Origin: Lachnospiraceae bacterium
GTDB taxonomy: Bacteria > Bacillota > Clostridia > Lachnospirales > Lachnospiraceae
Assembly: GCA_017542245.1 (NCBI GenBank)
Contig: JAFXXN010000179.1
Coordinates: 62,001-126,000, forward strand
Length of the DNA stretch: 64,000 bases
Reading direction: 5' to 3'
Shown here: piece by piece, positions 1-7,855 of the stretch
Layout of the letters: every line of letters starts with the position of its first letter
How positions within the stretch are numbered: position 1 is the first letter of the stretch
Notes under the pieces: generated by a model
What the model saw: the letters and a program-made list of their open reading frames with translations, nothing else
Told to the model about the DNA's origin: nothing
The model's database searches: none
Translations under genes and position numbers: made by a program

Positions 1-210
1 AGCAGTATAGGATTGATTTTCGACAGGTTCTACCGTGTGGATAAGATGAGAGCAAGAAAAACCGGTGGTACAGGTCTTGGACTAAGCATAACACGAAGCG
101 TTATACTTATGCATAACGGTAATATTAAGGTTGAGAGTACTGAAGGAGAAGGAACCACATTTACGGTAAGAGTTCCGCTCTCCTTTGTTGAAAAAAACAC
201 AGAGGGATGA
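1..210 (+). CDS. sensor histidine kinase, C-terminal end (5' truncated by window)
   Basis: The open frame enters at base 1 and ends at a TGA at 208-210. The visible 69 residues are the end of a HATPase_c domain: an F-box-like stretch IFDRFYRVD is followed by the G2 box GTGLGLSI and a final strand GTTFTVRVPL. This places it with membrane sensor kinases of two-component systems, which autophosphorylate on a histidine using ATP. The sensor, HAMP and dimerisation parts lie upstream of the window. The next gene, a lipoprotein, begins 10 bases downstream and is probably in the same transcript. The internal TTG at 13 is not a start; the frame runs through it. Confidence 0.9.
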   Translation, partial: SSIGLIFDRFYRVDKMRARKTGGTGLGLSITRSVILMHNGNIKVESTEGEGTTFTVRVPLSFVEKNTEG

Positions 211-219
211 TATAAACAT

Positions 220-1209
220 ATGAAAAAATTTTCGGACAGGTTAAAAAAAATACTCATTGTGGCGCTGAATATTTTTTGCGCCTTGGTTTTTGTTGCCTGC
301 TCGGAAGAGAAAGTAAAACAGATAGTAGATCCTGAACCGCTCCCGGGACAGGTCAAGGTGTACTGTTTAAACTCTACAGCCGATTCTCTGCAGTGGGAGA
401 ATATATACCTTGAGAAAAAAGAATTGAATAAAAAAATAGATGAACTTTGCACTCTTTTAAAATCAGCGCCTAAAGAACAAACATATATAAGTGCTATACC
501 GGAGAATGTCAAGATAAATTCCTTTGAAATAGGTGATGACGGTCAGCTTATCCTTAACTTTTCCAATGAATATCTTAATATGGACAGTATAACAGAAGTT
601 CTTTGCAGAGCATCTGTTGTAAAGACATTGTCCCAGCTTGAAGAGATAGAATATATTGAGTTTAATATCGGTGAAGAACCTTTAATATTAAGAGATATGC
701 CTATTGGACTGATGACGGATGAGGATTTTATAGATAATTCAGGAAACGGAACAGGTCTTAATCAGAGTATAAAGGTTACTGTATATTTGACGGATGAAAA
801 CGGAAAGATGCTTAAGGAATCCTCTTCAAAAGTTACTATAGACGGTACCAAAAACATGGAAGAGACGGTTCTTAACACTTTGATTTCAGGTCCTATGACC
901 AACCAGAATAATTTAAGGGCAACTGTAAATCCCAAAACAGTGATAAATAAGGTAAGATCCTATGACGGTATCTGTTATGTGGATTTAGATGAGAACTTTT
1001 TATCAAAACCGGAAAATGTTTCAGACGTAGTAGCGGTATATAGTGTTGTTAATACTTTATGTGAACTTCCGGGTATAACAAAAGTAAGGATTACTGTTAA
1101 CGGAAGTGACAGAAAGAGTCTTGGAAAAATCCCGATAAATGACTTTATGTCCCTGCGTCCTGAACTTATAGAGACTGAAAAGGCAGGTGAATCTACTGGA
1201 AAGAGTTAA
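220..1209 (+). CDS. GerMN-domain lipoprotein
   Basis: A 329-residue lipoprotein. The N-terminus is positively charged, then hydrophobic to about residue 26, and ends in a lipobox (VFVAC) with the lipidated cysteine at position 27. Two copies of a GerMN-like module follow. Each has a segment in which a small set of predicted strands precedes a motif such as LILNFSNEYLN or ICYVDLDENFL (roughly residues 45-165 and 185-310). GerMN modules occur in spore germination protein GerM and in lipoproteins beside sensor kinases such as LpqB; the biochemical role is not settled. It follows the histidine kinase closely, so it may sense or modulate an envelope signal. It overlaps the start of comEC by 23 bases. 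Confidence 0.8.
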   Translation: MKKFSDRLKKILIVALNIFCALVFVACSEEKVKQIVDPEPLPGQVKVYCLNSTADSLQWENIYLEKKELNKKIDELCTLLKSAPKEQTYISAIPENVKINSFEIGDDGQLILNFSNEYLNMDSITEVLCRASVVKTLSQLEEIEYIEFNIGEEPLILRDMPIGLMTDEDFIDNSGNGTGLNQSIKVTVYLTDENGKMLKESSSKVTIDGTKNMEETVLNTLISGPMTNQNNLRATVNPKTVINKVRSYDGICYVDLDENFLSKPENVSDVVAVYSVVNTLCELPGITKVRITVNGSDRKSLGKIPINDFMSLRPELIETEKAGESTGKS

Positions 1210-3682
1210 GGAATTATTTGCAAGACCTATTGTCTTGTGGGCTGTAGCCTTATCCGCAAGAATAATTGCAGGAAAATATGAGATCGGCCTAATATATGTA
1301 TTTTTAGCGATTTCTGTTATAACCGGAATAACGGTATCAGTCAGATGCTGGGATAAAGCTATCCGGGACAGAAGAGTCTTGATTTTATTTGTTTTTATAC
1401 TTTCTTTCTTTTTAGGTATTATTCAGGTACATGACAGAATATATAAAGAAGAGAAAAATTATGTGCCTGAAAGTGTTTTGAAAAACACGGAAATATGTGG
1501 AACAGTAACTGATATATCCCAATCTCAGGAAAAATATTTATTCGTTATAGAAAATCCCAAAATAAACTTAAAAAAAGAATATGATGATGGTGATACTCTT
1601 GAGTCAGATGCAAGCATGCTTCTTTATTCCGATTATCTGAATGATATATGTATTGGTGATAAGATAATGGCTAAAGGAAGTTTATACCCATTTAGTGAAG
1701 CAACCAATTACGGACAGTTTGATCAGAGAGAATACTATTATGCAAAAGATATAAATATGAAATTATATGCTGACAGCATTGAAGGCATAGATAAGGCTGA
1801 TGACCTCATTTATAAAATCCGTAACACACTTTTTGAAATTTCCGTAAATTTCCAAAATGGACTTAATGTCATTTTCAATTCAGGAGAAAAGGGTATTCTG
1901 TCTGCTATGCTTACAGGCAACCGGTCTGAACTTGATGAAAGTACGAAAGATATATATAAGCGAATTGGGATTGCGCATGTTTTAAGCATTTCCGGACTTC
2001 ATATATCTTTACTGGGACTGGGATTATTTAATCTTTTATTAAAAATCACCAAAAGATTAAAAATAAGTATTTTCCTCTCACTGACAATTATATTTTTGTA
2101 TGGTACTCTTACCGGTTTCTCTGTTTCAACAGAAAGAGCCGTGATAATGCTTTTCTGTATGCTTGTAGGAAGACTGCTCGGAATGGCATATGACGGCCAG
2201 AGTGCTGCAGGATTTGCTGCAATAATTATTCTTGTTTTTAATCCTACCGAATTGTTTGAATCAGGTTTTCAATTATCTTTTTTTGCTGTTTTCGGAATAT
2301 TTGCCGGTAATGAAATTAGTACGAATCTGAAAATAAAAAATCCGATTTTGAAATATATCTTTCCGGGAATTTATGCCCAACTCGCAACCTTTCCAATTAT
2401 TTTAAGGTCATATTATTCTTTCTCACCATATTCATTTATTGCCAATCCAATACTGCTCCCGTTTATGTCTGTAATTGTTATGTCAGGGTTGCTTGCCGGT
2501 ATATTCGGTACCGTATACTGTTTTTCAGGGACCGCAATATTTTATATGCTTGGCAGTATCATGGGCGGGCCGGCACATTTCTGTCTTGAACTTTATGATA
2601 AGGTTGCCGAAATACTTCTTTCTATGCCATTTTCCGATATCATTTGTGGGTGTCCGACTATAACAGGTTGTATTATATATTATGTTATCTTTTTCATCCC
2701 GGTTATAATAAGCGGTTATATATATGAAAAGAAGTGTAAATTAGACAATTTTGTTGATGTGCCTAAAGTTAAATATATATATGATAATAAATTGGAACGG
2801 TATATATTCGATAGTCACTATGCGGCTATAAGAAATTTCGTTACAACGGTCTCCGTTATTTTGTATTTCTGTATCATAGGTCTGACTGTTTTATACAGAC
2901 CGGATAATGATGTTTTTTATACAAGCTTTATTGACGTTGGTCAGGGCCTTTCAGTGTATGTAGAGGCCGAGGGCATATCTCTGCTGGCAGACGGCGGGAG
3001 CAGCAATGTCAAAAATATCGGGAAATACAGGATAGAACCGTTTTTATTGTGGAAGGGATGTTCTAAGCTTAACTATATCCTTATCAGTCATACCGATTCG
3101 GATCATATAAACGGTATAAGTGAACTTATAGAAAACGGTAGGATTAAAATAGAAAAGCTGGTTATCGGTACCAATTATGACGATGATGAGAAAATAATAG
3201 CTTTGGCAAAGAAACATGGGATTGAGATAGTATATGTTAATGCCGGAGACAGGTTTACCGAAGAAAACGGATTTACTATAGATATTCTTGCTCCGGACAG
3301 AGAATTCATTTATGAAGATAAAAATCAGGCATCGTTGGTGGCAAAGATAAAAGAAGATAACTTTTGCTTTCTTTTTACAGGGGATTCCGATATTTATTCC
3401 GAAAGTGAATACTGCCGATATTTTGATTACGGTGAGTCGATAGATGTACTTCAATGTGCTCATCACGGATCTAAATATGCGACATCCGAACTGCTTCTTG
3501 AAAAGATAAAACCAAAAGTGACAGTTATATCCTGCAGTAAAAACAATTCATACGGACATCCTTCTTCGGAGACATTAAAAAGACTTGAAGAAGCAGGATC
3601 GGATACATATATTACTGCAGAAAGCGGCTTGATAACCATCATATACGATAAAAAAGGAAAGTTTAAAGTGTCAACTTATTAA
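1187..3682 (+). CDS. comEC: ComEC/Rec2 family DNA uptake channel
   Basis: An 831-residue polytopic membrane protein with the three ComEC parts in order. These are an N-terminal region with two helices and an OB-like periplasmic domain (to about residue 215), a Competence transmembrane domain (about 235-510, containing AHVLSISGLHISLLG), and a C-terminal metallo-beta-lactamase-like domain. That last domain contains DVGQG near 585, HTDSDH at 635-640, GDSD and AHHGS. In naturally competent bacteria ComEC forms the channel that admits single-stranded DNA across the inner membrane. The start is a GTG inside the end of the lipoprotein gene; no ATG with a better ribosome site is visible. The presence of comEC does not by itself show competence, since many Firmicutes keep it. 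Confidence 0.92.
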   Translation: MNLLERVKELFARPIVLWAVALSARIIAGKYEIGLIYVFLAISVITGITVSVRCWDKAIRDRRVLILFVFILSFFLGIIQVHDRIYKEEKNYVPESVLKNTEICGTVTDISQSQEKYLFVIENPKINLKKEYDDGDTLESDASMLLYSDYLNDICIGDKIMAKGSLYPFSEATNYGQFDQREYYYAKDINMKLYADSIEGIDKADDLIYKIRNTLFEISVNFQNGLNVIFNSGEKGILSAMLTGNRSELDESTKDIYKRIGIAHVLSISGLHISLLGLGLFNLLLKITKRLKISIFLSLTIIFLYGTLTGFSVSTERAVIMLFCMLVGRLLGMAYDGQSAAGFAAIIILVFNPTELFESGFQLSFFAVFGIFAGNEISTNLKIKNPILKYIFPGIYAQLATFPIILRSYYSFSPYSFIANPILLPFMSVIVMSGLLAGIFGTVYCFSGTAIFYMLGSIMGGPAHFCLELYDKVAEILLSMPFSDIICGCPTITGCIIYYVIFFIPVIISGYIYEKKCKLDNFVDVPKVKYIYDNKLERYIFDSHYAAIRNFVTTVSVILYFCIIGLTVLYRPDNDVFYTSFIDVGQGLSVYVEAEGISLLADGGSSNVKNIGKYRIEPFLLWKGCSKLNYILISHTDSDHINGISELIENGRIKIEKLVIGTNYDDDEKIIALAKKHGIEIVYVNAGDRFTEENGFTIDILAPDREFIYEDKNQASLVAKIKEDNFCFLFTGDSDIYSESEYCRYFDYGESIDVLQCAHHGSKYATSELLLEKIKPKVTVISCSKNNSYGHPSSETLKRLEEAGSDTYITAESGLITIIYDKKGKFKVSTY

Positions 3683-3700
3683 AAAAATATAAAATTTTAT

Positions 3701-3729
3701 TTGACACGTATAAACATAAAGTATATACT
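3701..3729 (+). promoter_or_regulatory. promoter of the pssA leader
   Basis: A perfect TTGACA (3701-3706) and a TATACT (3724-3729) are separated by exactly 17 bp in an AT-rich region, with a predicted start near 3736. This is one of the strongest-looking promoters in the window. It sits about 165 bp before the pssA start, leaving a long untranslated leader. Confidence 0.8.
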
Positions 3730-3735
3730 AGATTT

Positions 3736-3898
3736 TCGGATTGAAGGGAAGTAGGAAAATACCGTACTGATTTAAGACAAGTCTAAAAAGCCTCTCTACT
3801 CTGTTTAAAAAGGTGGCATTGACTGGATTTAGTAGGTTCAGGATACATGTGGGAAGCAGCAGGTATCCCGGGAGCACATGCTTTAAGGGTAAAAGGGA
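3736..3898 (+). promoter_or_regulatory. structured 5' leader of pssA, unassigned
   Basis: About 160 nt lie between the promoter and the pssA start, with no reading frame of note. Visible pairings include CATGTG at 3846-3851 with CACATG at 3875-3880, enclosing a purine-rich interior, and a CTACT near 3796 that could pair with AGTAG on either its 5' or its 3' side. The latter would allow two alternative folds. The stretch AGGTGGCATTGAC (3811-3823) recurs in near-identical form before psd and before the GGDEF gene. I cannot match the leader to a riboswitch, T-box or 6S consensus from memory. It could also be an independent small RNA. Confidence 0.4.
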
Positions 3899-4540
3899 AT
3901 GGTAGGATTTTATAATTACACGGTTGTTATAACATATCTTAGTCTTGTATCTGCAAGTCTGGGTATGCTGTTTTCATCACAGGGAAAATTTAAGGCTGCA
4001 CTGGTATGCCTTCTGGTTTCCGGACTTTGCGACATGATAGACGGACCTGTTGCAAGAACAAGAAAGAGAACGGAACAGGAAAAAAAGTTTGGTATACAGA
4101 TCGATTCATTATGTGATCTGATCAGTTTCGGTATCCAGCCCGGTGTAATGGTTTACTTTATTGCTGTATATTTTTCTGAAAATGAAATAATTGAATATAT
4201 AGGACTTGCTGTTGCCATAATCTTTGGACTTTGTGCAGTAATAAGACTTGCATATTTCAATGTTACAGAAGAAGAAAGACAGGATAAAGAGGGAAGCAAG
4301 AAAAGAACGGGATATCAGGGACTGCCTGTTACGAATGCGGCACTTATCATTCCGGGACTCTACAATGCAAGATATTTTGCTGACAAAAGTGCTTTTGCGA
4401 TAATCATGATAGCTGGACTTGCTATAACAGCTTTCTTATTTGTATTTAACTTCAAAATGTTCAAATTAAACGGAAAGAAACTTATTCCTGTAGCCATTTT
4501 CGGTGTATTGATTCTTGTAGGATGTTTCTTCACACCTTAA
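3899..4540 (+). CDS. pssA: CDP-diacylglycerol--serine O-phosphatidyltransferase
   Basis: A 213-residue membrane enzyme of the CDP-alcohol phosphatidyltransferase family, making phosphatidylserine from CDP-diacylglycerol and L-serine. The family signature is complete: D45, D48, G49, A52, R53, G65, D69 and D73. The N-terminus (GFYNYTVVITYLS) is typical for the short Firmicutes PssA, and several hydrophobic segments follow. AAGGG about nine bases upstream serves as ribosome site. It lies directly before psd, so the two encode the two-step route to phosphatidylethanolamine. The pair sits between comEC and holA, which are commonly adjacent in related genomes. Confidence 0.9.
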   Translation: MVGFYNYTVVITYLSLVSASLGMLFSSQGKFKAALVCLLVSGLCDMIDGPVARTRKRTEQEKKFGIQIDSLCDLISFGIQPGVMVYFIAVYFSENEIIEYIGLAVAIIFGLCAVIRLAYFNVTEEERQDKEGSKKRTGYQGLPVTNAALIIPGLYNARYFADKSAFAIIMIAGLAITAFLFVFNFKMFKLNGKKLIPVAIFGVLILVGCFFTP

Positions 4541-4627
4541 AACACATATAGTTAAGTGAGCGTTGTTTTGTTACCAAGGAAACGCGGAAGACGTTTTCGA
4601 TGTGGCATTGACTTTTTTGGAGAATGT

Positions 4628-5497
4628 ATGAATTATAAAGACAGAACCGGTAAAGAGATAATTAATACAACAGGACAGGATAAATTCTTAAAGTTCCTTT
4701 ACACTAACCGTATCGGACGAAGCTTTTTAAAATTTATGATCTCTGATAAAGTGACCCGTGCCATAGAGATTTATATGAATTCAAGGCTGTCCACATTAAA
4801 AATTGACGGTTTTATAAAGAAAAATCATATAAACATAAATGATTACAAAAAAAGGTACTTTAAGAGCTATAATGAATTCTTTACAAGAAAAATAAGAGCT
4901 TCAAAGCGGCCAATAGACAGAGAAAATGGAGCGTTTATTTCTCCGTCGGATGGAAAGGTTACGGTATATCCGATATCTGAGAATCTTGTAGTAAACATAA
5001 AAAACATAGATTATTCAGTAAAATCGCTTTTGCTTGACAGGGAACTGGCTGAAGAATTCTATGGGGGCTGGCTGTATGTAATAAGGCTTACCGTAGATAA
5101 TTATCACAGATACTGTTACCCTGACAGTGGATATCAGTATGAGAATTATTATATCCGGGGAGTATTTCATACGGTTAATCCCGTCGCTTTAGAGAATACA
5201 AGCGTATTTGCACAGAATTCAAGAGCATATACAATGATCGATACTGACAATTTCGGAAGGATTGTTCAGATGGAAGTTGGAGCAATGGGTGTCGGAAGGA
5301 TCGTTAATCATCTTGAAAACGAATTTGTTGAAAAAGGGCAGGAGAAAGGATATTTCGAATTCGGAGGATCTACAATCTGTCTTTTTGTTCAAAAAGGAAA
5401 TGTTATACCTGATGCGGATATTATAAAAAATACTGTGGATGGTTATGAGACCCTGGTAAAAATGGGTGAAAAGATCGGGTCCGGTACAGCATTTTAG
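4628..5497 (+). CDS. psd: phosphatidylserine decarboxylase proenzyme
   Basis: A 289-residue proenzyme that converts phosphatidylserine to phosphatidylethanolamine after self-cleavage creates a pyruvoyl cofactor. The cleavage motif is GGST at 246-249, so cleavage would fall between G247 and S248 and release a small alpha chain of about 42 residues. SPSDGKV (105-111) and VDNYHR (156-161) match catalytic regions of the family. The open frame extends upstream to 4556, but the ATG at 4628 is preferred because TGGAG lies just before it and the extra N-terminal residues are unlike the family. GTGGCATTGAC at 4602-4612 just upstream repeats a motif seen in the pssA leader. Confidence 0.9.
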   Translation: MNYKDRTGKEIINTTGQDKFLKFLYTNRIGRSFLKFMISDKVTRAIEIYMNSRLSTLKIDGFIKKNHININDYKKRYFKSYNEFFTRKIRASKRPIDRENGAFISPSDGKVTVYPISENLVVNIKNIDYSVKSLLLDRELAEEFYGGWLYVIRLTVDNYHRYCYPDSGYQYENYYIRGVFHTVNPVALENTSVFAQNSRAYTMIDTDNFGRIVQMEVGAMGVGRIVNHLENEFVEKGQEKGYFEFGGSTICLFVQKGNVIPDADIIKNTVDGYETLVKMGEKIGSGTAF

Positions 5498-5517
5498 GGA
5501 AGGATATTGAGGCCGGT

Positions 5518-6501
5518 ATGCAGAAACAAAAAGCAGACTTGGATATTGAAAGCGGAAAATTTGAAAAAATATACCTGATAACGGGAAATGAACCGTATCT
5601 CTTAAGTCTTTACAGGGATAAACTGAAAAAAGCCATAATACCGGAACAGGAAAGTCTGAATTTTGCATACTTCGATAATATTCAGGATAATCTGGAGAAA
5701 ATAAAGGATTTTGCAGACACGATGCCGTTTTTCGGAGACAGAAGACTGGTGATCATTGAAAAAGCATCAGCTTTTAAGAAGGATACCGGGCTTGCCGATT
5801 ATGTACCGACAATACCTGAATCGACTACTATAATTATCGTGGACGATGAAACAGACAAGAGAAGCAGGTTATATAAGGCAATACAGAAAACCGGTGCGGT
5901 TATGGAGCTTAATAAGCTTAGCATGCAGGATCTGAAGATTTTTGTTGTAAGCCGTATGAAGAAAGTTTCTAAAGGAATAACTGAAAAAGACTGTGAATAC
6001 TTGATAGAAAGTGTCGGGGACGATCTTAATACTATCGTGAACGAAGTGGACAAATGTATTGCTTATGCCGGAGATGGCAATGCAGTAAACAGGAACATTA
6101 TCGATACAGTCTGTTCCATGCAGGTGGAAAATAAAATTTTTGATATGGTTGACGCCATACTTCAGCATAAGGGTGATGTGGCTTACAGGCTTTATACAGA
6201 CTTGCTTACGCTGAGGGAAAACTCATTTGCGATAATGGCGGTAATAAGAAACAACTATAACAGATTACTTCTGATAAGGGAACTGACGGATCAAGGATAT
6301 TCTGCAGGAGAAATAGCCGGCAGAGCAAAGATGGCTGACTGGCTTGTTAAAAAACAGATTCAGAAGATAAGAAATTATGATTCCGACAGGCTAAAAAAAG
6401 CACTGGAGGTTATTGTAAATACAGAATTTTCAATAAAAACAGGAAATATAGGTGAGCAGATGGGTATTGAAATAATGCTTGCAAATCTGCTTCGCCTGTA
6501 G
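5518..6501 (+). CDS. holA: DNA polymerase III subunit delta
   Basis: A 327-residue protein of the HolA family, the clamp-loader subunit that opens the beta sliding clamp. The N-terminus (EKIYLITGNEPYLL) and the region TMPFFGDRRLVIIEKA are characteristic. The C-terminal helical collar domain contains FDMVDAILQ and the ending GNIGEQMGIEIMLANLL. Length is normal for the family. An AGGGAAGG about 12 bases before the ATG is the ribosome site. The 3' end of the gene contains the -35 box of the following tRNA promoter. Confidence 0.9.
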   Translation: MQKQKADLDIESGKFEKIYLITGNEPYLLSLYRDKLKKAIIPEQESLNFAYFDNIQDNLEKIKDFADTMPFFGDRRLVIIEKASAFKKDTGLADYVPTIPESTTIIIVDDETDKRSRLYKAIQKTGAVMELNKLSMQDLKIFVVSRMKKVSKGITEKDCEYLIESVGDDLNTIVNEVDKCIAYAGDGNAVNRNIIDTVCSMQVENKIFDMVDAILQHKGDVAYRLYTDLLTLRENSFAIMAVIRNNYNRLLLIRELTDQGYSAGEIAGRAKMADWLVKKQIQKIRNYDSDRLKKALEVIVNTEFSIKTGNIGEQMGIEIMLANLLRL

Positions 6502-6507
6502 TATAAT
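6479..6507 (+). promoter_or_regulatory. promoter of tRNA-Ser
   Basis: TTGCAA (6479-6484) and a perfect TATAAT (6502-6507) are separated by 17 bp. The -35 box lies inside the last codons of holA. The predicted start is a few bases before the mature tRNA 5' end at 6518. Confidence 0.7.
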
Positions 6508-6517
6508 TACTATGTTT

Positions 6518-6603
6518 GGAGTGGTATCGAAGTGGTCATAACGGCCCTGACTCGAAATCAGGTAGCCCGCAAGGGCTCGTGGGTTCGAATCCCACCCACT
6601 CCG
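6518..6603 (+). tRNA. tRNA-Ser (anticodon CGA)
   Basis: A class II tRNA of 86 nt. The acceptor stem is GGAGTGG paired with CCACTCC and followed by discriminator G. The anticodon stem is CCTGA/TCAGG around loop CTCGAAA, giving anticodon CGA at 6553-6555. A long variable arm (AGCCCGCAAGGGCT) and a T arm with GGTTCGAATCC are present. The 3' CCA is not encoded. Confidence 0.95.
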
Positions 6604-6618
6604 CGATGAGAAAAAGCT

Positions 6619-6649
6619 AAGCCGTCACTATTGTAGGTAGTGGCGGCTT
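6619..6649 (+). terminator. hairpin downstream of the tRNA
   Basis: A 12-bp stem (AAGCCGTCACTA with TAGTGGCGGCTT, one G-T pair) and a 7-nt loop start 15 bases after the tRNA. No T run follows directly, only a looser TTTTTT 20 bases on, so it may act as a processing or stabilising hairpin rather than an efficient terminator. Confidence 0.45.
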
Positions 6650-6706
6650 GACTTACGATTGCAATATTTTTTCATAAAAAAGTAAAACAATCGGAATGGA
6701 GGCTTT

Positions 6707-7045
6707 ATGAGATTCTTTGTTACCGAAGATGAGAGAAAAAGTATCGGAAGCACAGCTTTTATTGAATTCCAGAAAGGTGAATATGACGGAAACTGCTGGC
6801 ATATTGATTCAATCTGTATGGATGATGATGTTTTCGGAGAATTGCATTTAAGACGATTCTTTTCTATGGTTCTGCCACAGTTTGATTATTATGGTATTAC
6901 ACAGGTGTCTAAATTGGAGTTTGAAAAGCTGAAAGAGACCGCTGTTAATTTTTCAAACGATGTTTGTGAATGCATTAAAGAACTTGAAGGATGGATAGGA
7001 GAGAACGGAGATAAGGATATTCTGTTTACAATATGCGGGATGTAA
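6707..7045 (+). CDS. conserved-looking acidic hypothetical protein
   Basis: A 112-residue, acidic, soluble protein of no family I recognise. It has no signal peptide or membrane segment. Residues 30-38 (NCWHIDSIC) and the Cys pair in NDVCEC are the only striking local features. A good ribosome site (GGAGG, about 6 bases before the ATG) supports it as a real gene. It lies 48 bases before the lipoprotein at 7094 in the same direction, so the two may be co-transcribed. A partner role for that lipoprotein is possible but unsupported by homology I can see. Confidence 0.65.
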   Translation: MRFFVTEDERKSIGSTAFIEFQKGEYDGNCWHIDSICMDDDVFGELHLRRFFSMVLPQFDYYGITQVSKLEFEKLKETAVNFSNDVCECIKELEGWIGENGDKDILFTICGM

Positions 7046-7093
7046 TACGCTTTAGTCTTAACGAAGCTGTATTCGTAATTACGGAGGAATAAG

Positions 7094-7810
7094 ATGAAAA
7101 GATATTTAAAATACTTACTCTTGCTCACAGTTTGTATTGCCGTTCTTGCCGGCTGTACTGAAAAGTCGAAGCAAGATGCAGACAAACTTACAAGCGATAT
7201 TGTTGATTATAGTCAAAGTAAAGTTGATGAGGCGACTGAATCGTTGTCGCAGGGAATCCAGGAATATTATGATTCCACAAAAGAATACATCGAAGAACAG
7301 GCGGGAGATTTTTCAGAGAAATTAGTTGATGGCCTTAGAGATGCCGCAATAGATGTTAAAAATGAGGCAGAAGACTTAGCGGGAGCCGTAAAGGACGATC
7401 TGACAAATAATATCAGCCAGGTTGTGGAGGATGTAAAAGATTCACTGTCGGGGAAAGATCCCACACCCACACCGGTGGTTATAGATGAAACACCTACTCC
7501 TGAGCCTACAGCTACTGATGATAATTCTGACTCCAAATATGTAGAATACCGTTTCAGAAGTAAAAAACTTCTCGACCAGCATTTCGAGAAGCATGGTAAG
7601 GAAATGGGATTTAGCTCAAGCCAGGAGTACGAAAAGGCAGCTTCGGATGTAATAAACAATCCCAAAGCTTTATCAAAGATTGAAAAAGAAGACGGTGATT
7701 TTGTTTATTATGTAGAGGAGACAAATGAGTTTGTTATCCTTTCTACAGACGGCTATATTCGTACATATTTCCTGCCCAGTCAGGGTAAAAAATATTATGA
7801 CAGGCAGTAA
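7094..7810 (+). CDS. lipoprotein with coiled-coil and possible BECR-type nuclease-like C-terminus
   Basis: A 238-residue lipoprotein. The signal peptide ends in the lipobox VLAGC, with the lipid-bearing Cys at about 21. Residues 25-120 are a long amphipathic, heptad-like helix rich in Asp, Glu, Lys and Ser, as in apolipophorin-like or DUF883-like stalks. A Pro-Thr linker (about 123-143) leads to a C-terminal domain of about 85 residues containing DQHFEKHGKEMG, VYYVEETNEFVILS and GYIRTYFLP. That pattern resembles the BECR (barnase/EndoU/colicin/RelE-like) domains found at toxin C-termini, with conserved His, Lys and Arg. The match is from memory of the fold family and could be wrong; a non-catalytic binding domain is an alternative. 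Confidence 0.6.
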   Translation: MKRYLKYLLLLTVCIAVLAGCTEKSKQDADKLTSDIVDYSQSKVDEATESLSQGIQEYYDSTKEYIEEQAGDFSEKLVDGLRDAAIDVKNEAEDLAGAVKDDLTNNISQVVEDVKDSLSGKDPTPTPVVIDETPTPEPTATDDNSDSKYVEYRFRSKKLLDQHFEKHGKEMGFSSSQEYEKAASDVINNPKALSKIEKEDGDFVYYVEETNEFVILSTDGYIRTYFLPSQGKKYYDRQ

Positions 7811-7855
7811 TAAATATGAAAATTAAAAAAAACAGAACTTAAACAGGAGTAATTC

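Noticed and set aside
13-210. A complete small gene starting at TTG 13
   Set aside because: The frame is open from base 1 and the residues before position 13 continue a kinase domain, so it is the end of a gene cut by the window.
3736-3898. T-box, glutamine riboswitch or SRP RNA in the pssA leader
   Set aside because: Short matches (GGAAGTAGG, AGGTGGCA, GGAAGCAGCA) appear, but the full T-box antiterminator, the riboswitch core and the SRP core (GGTCCGGAAGGAAGCAGC) are missing.
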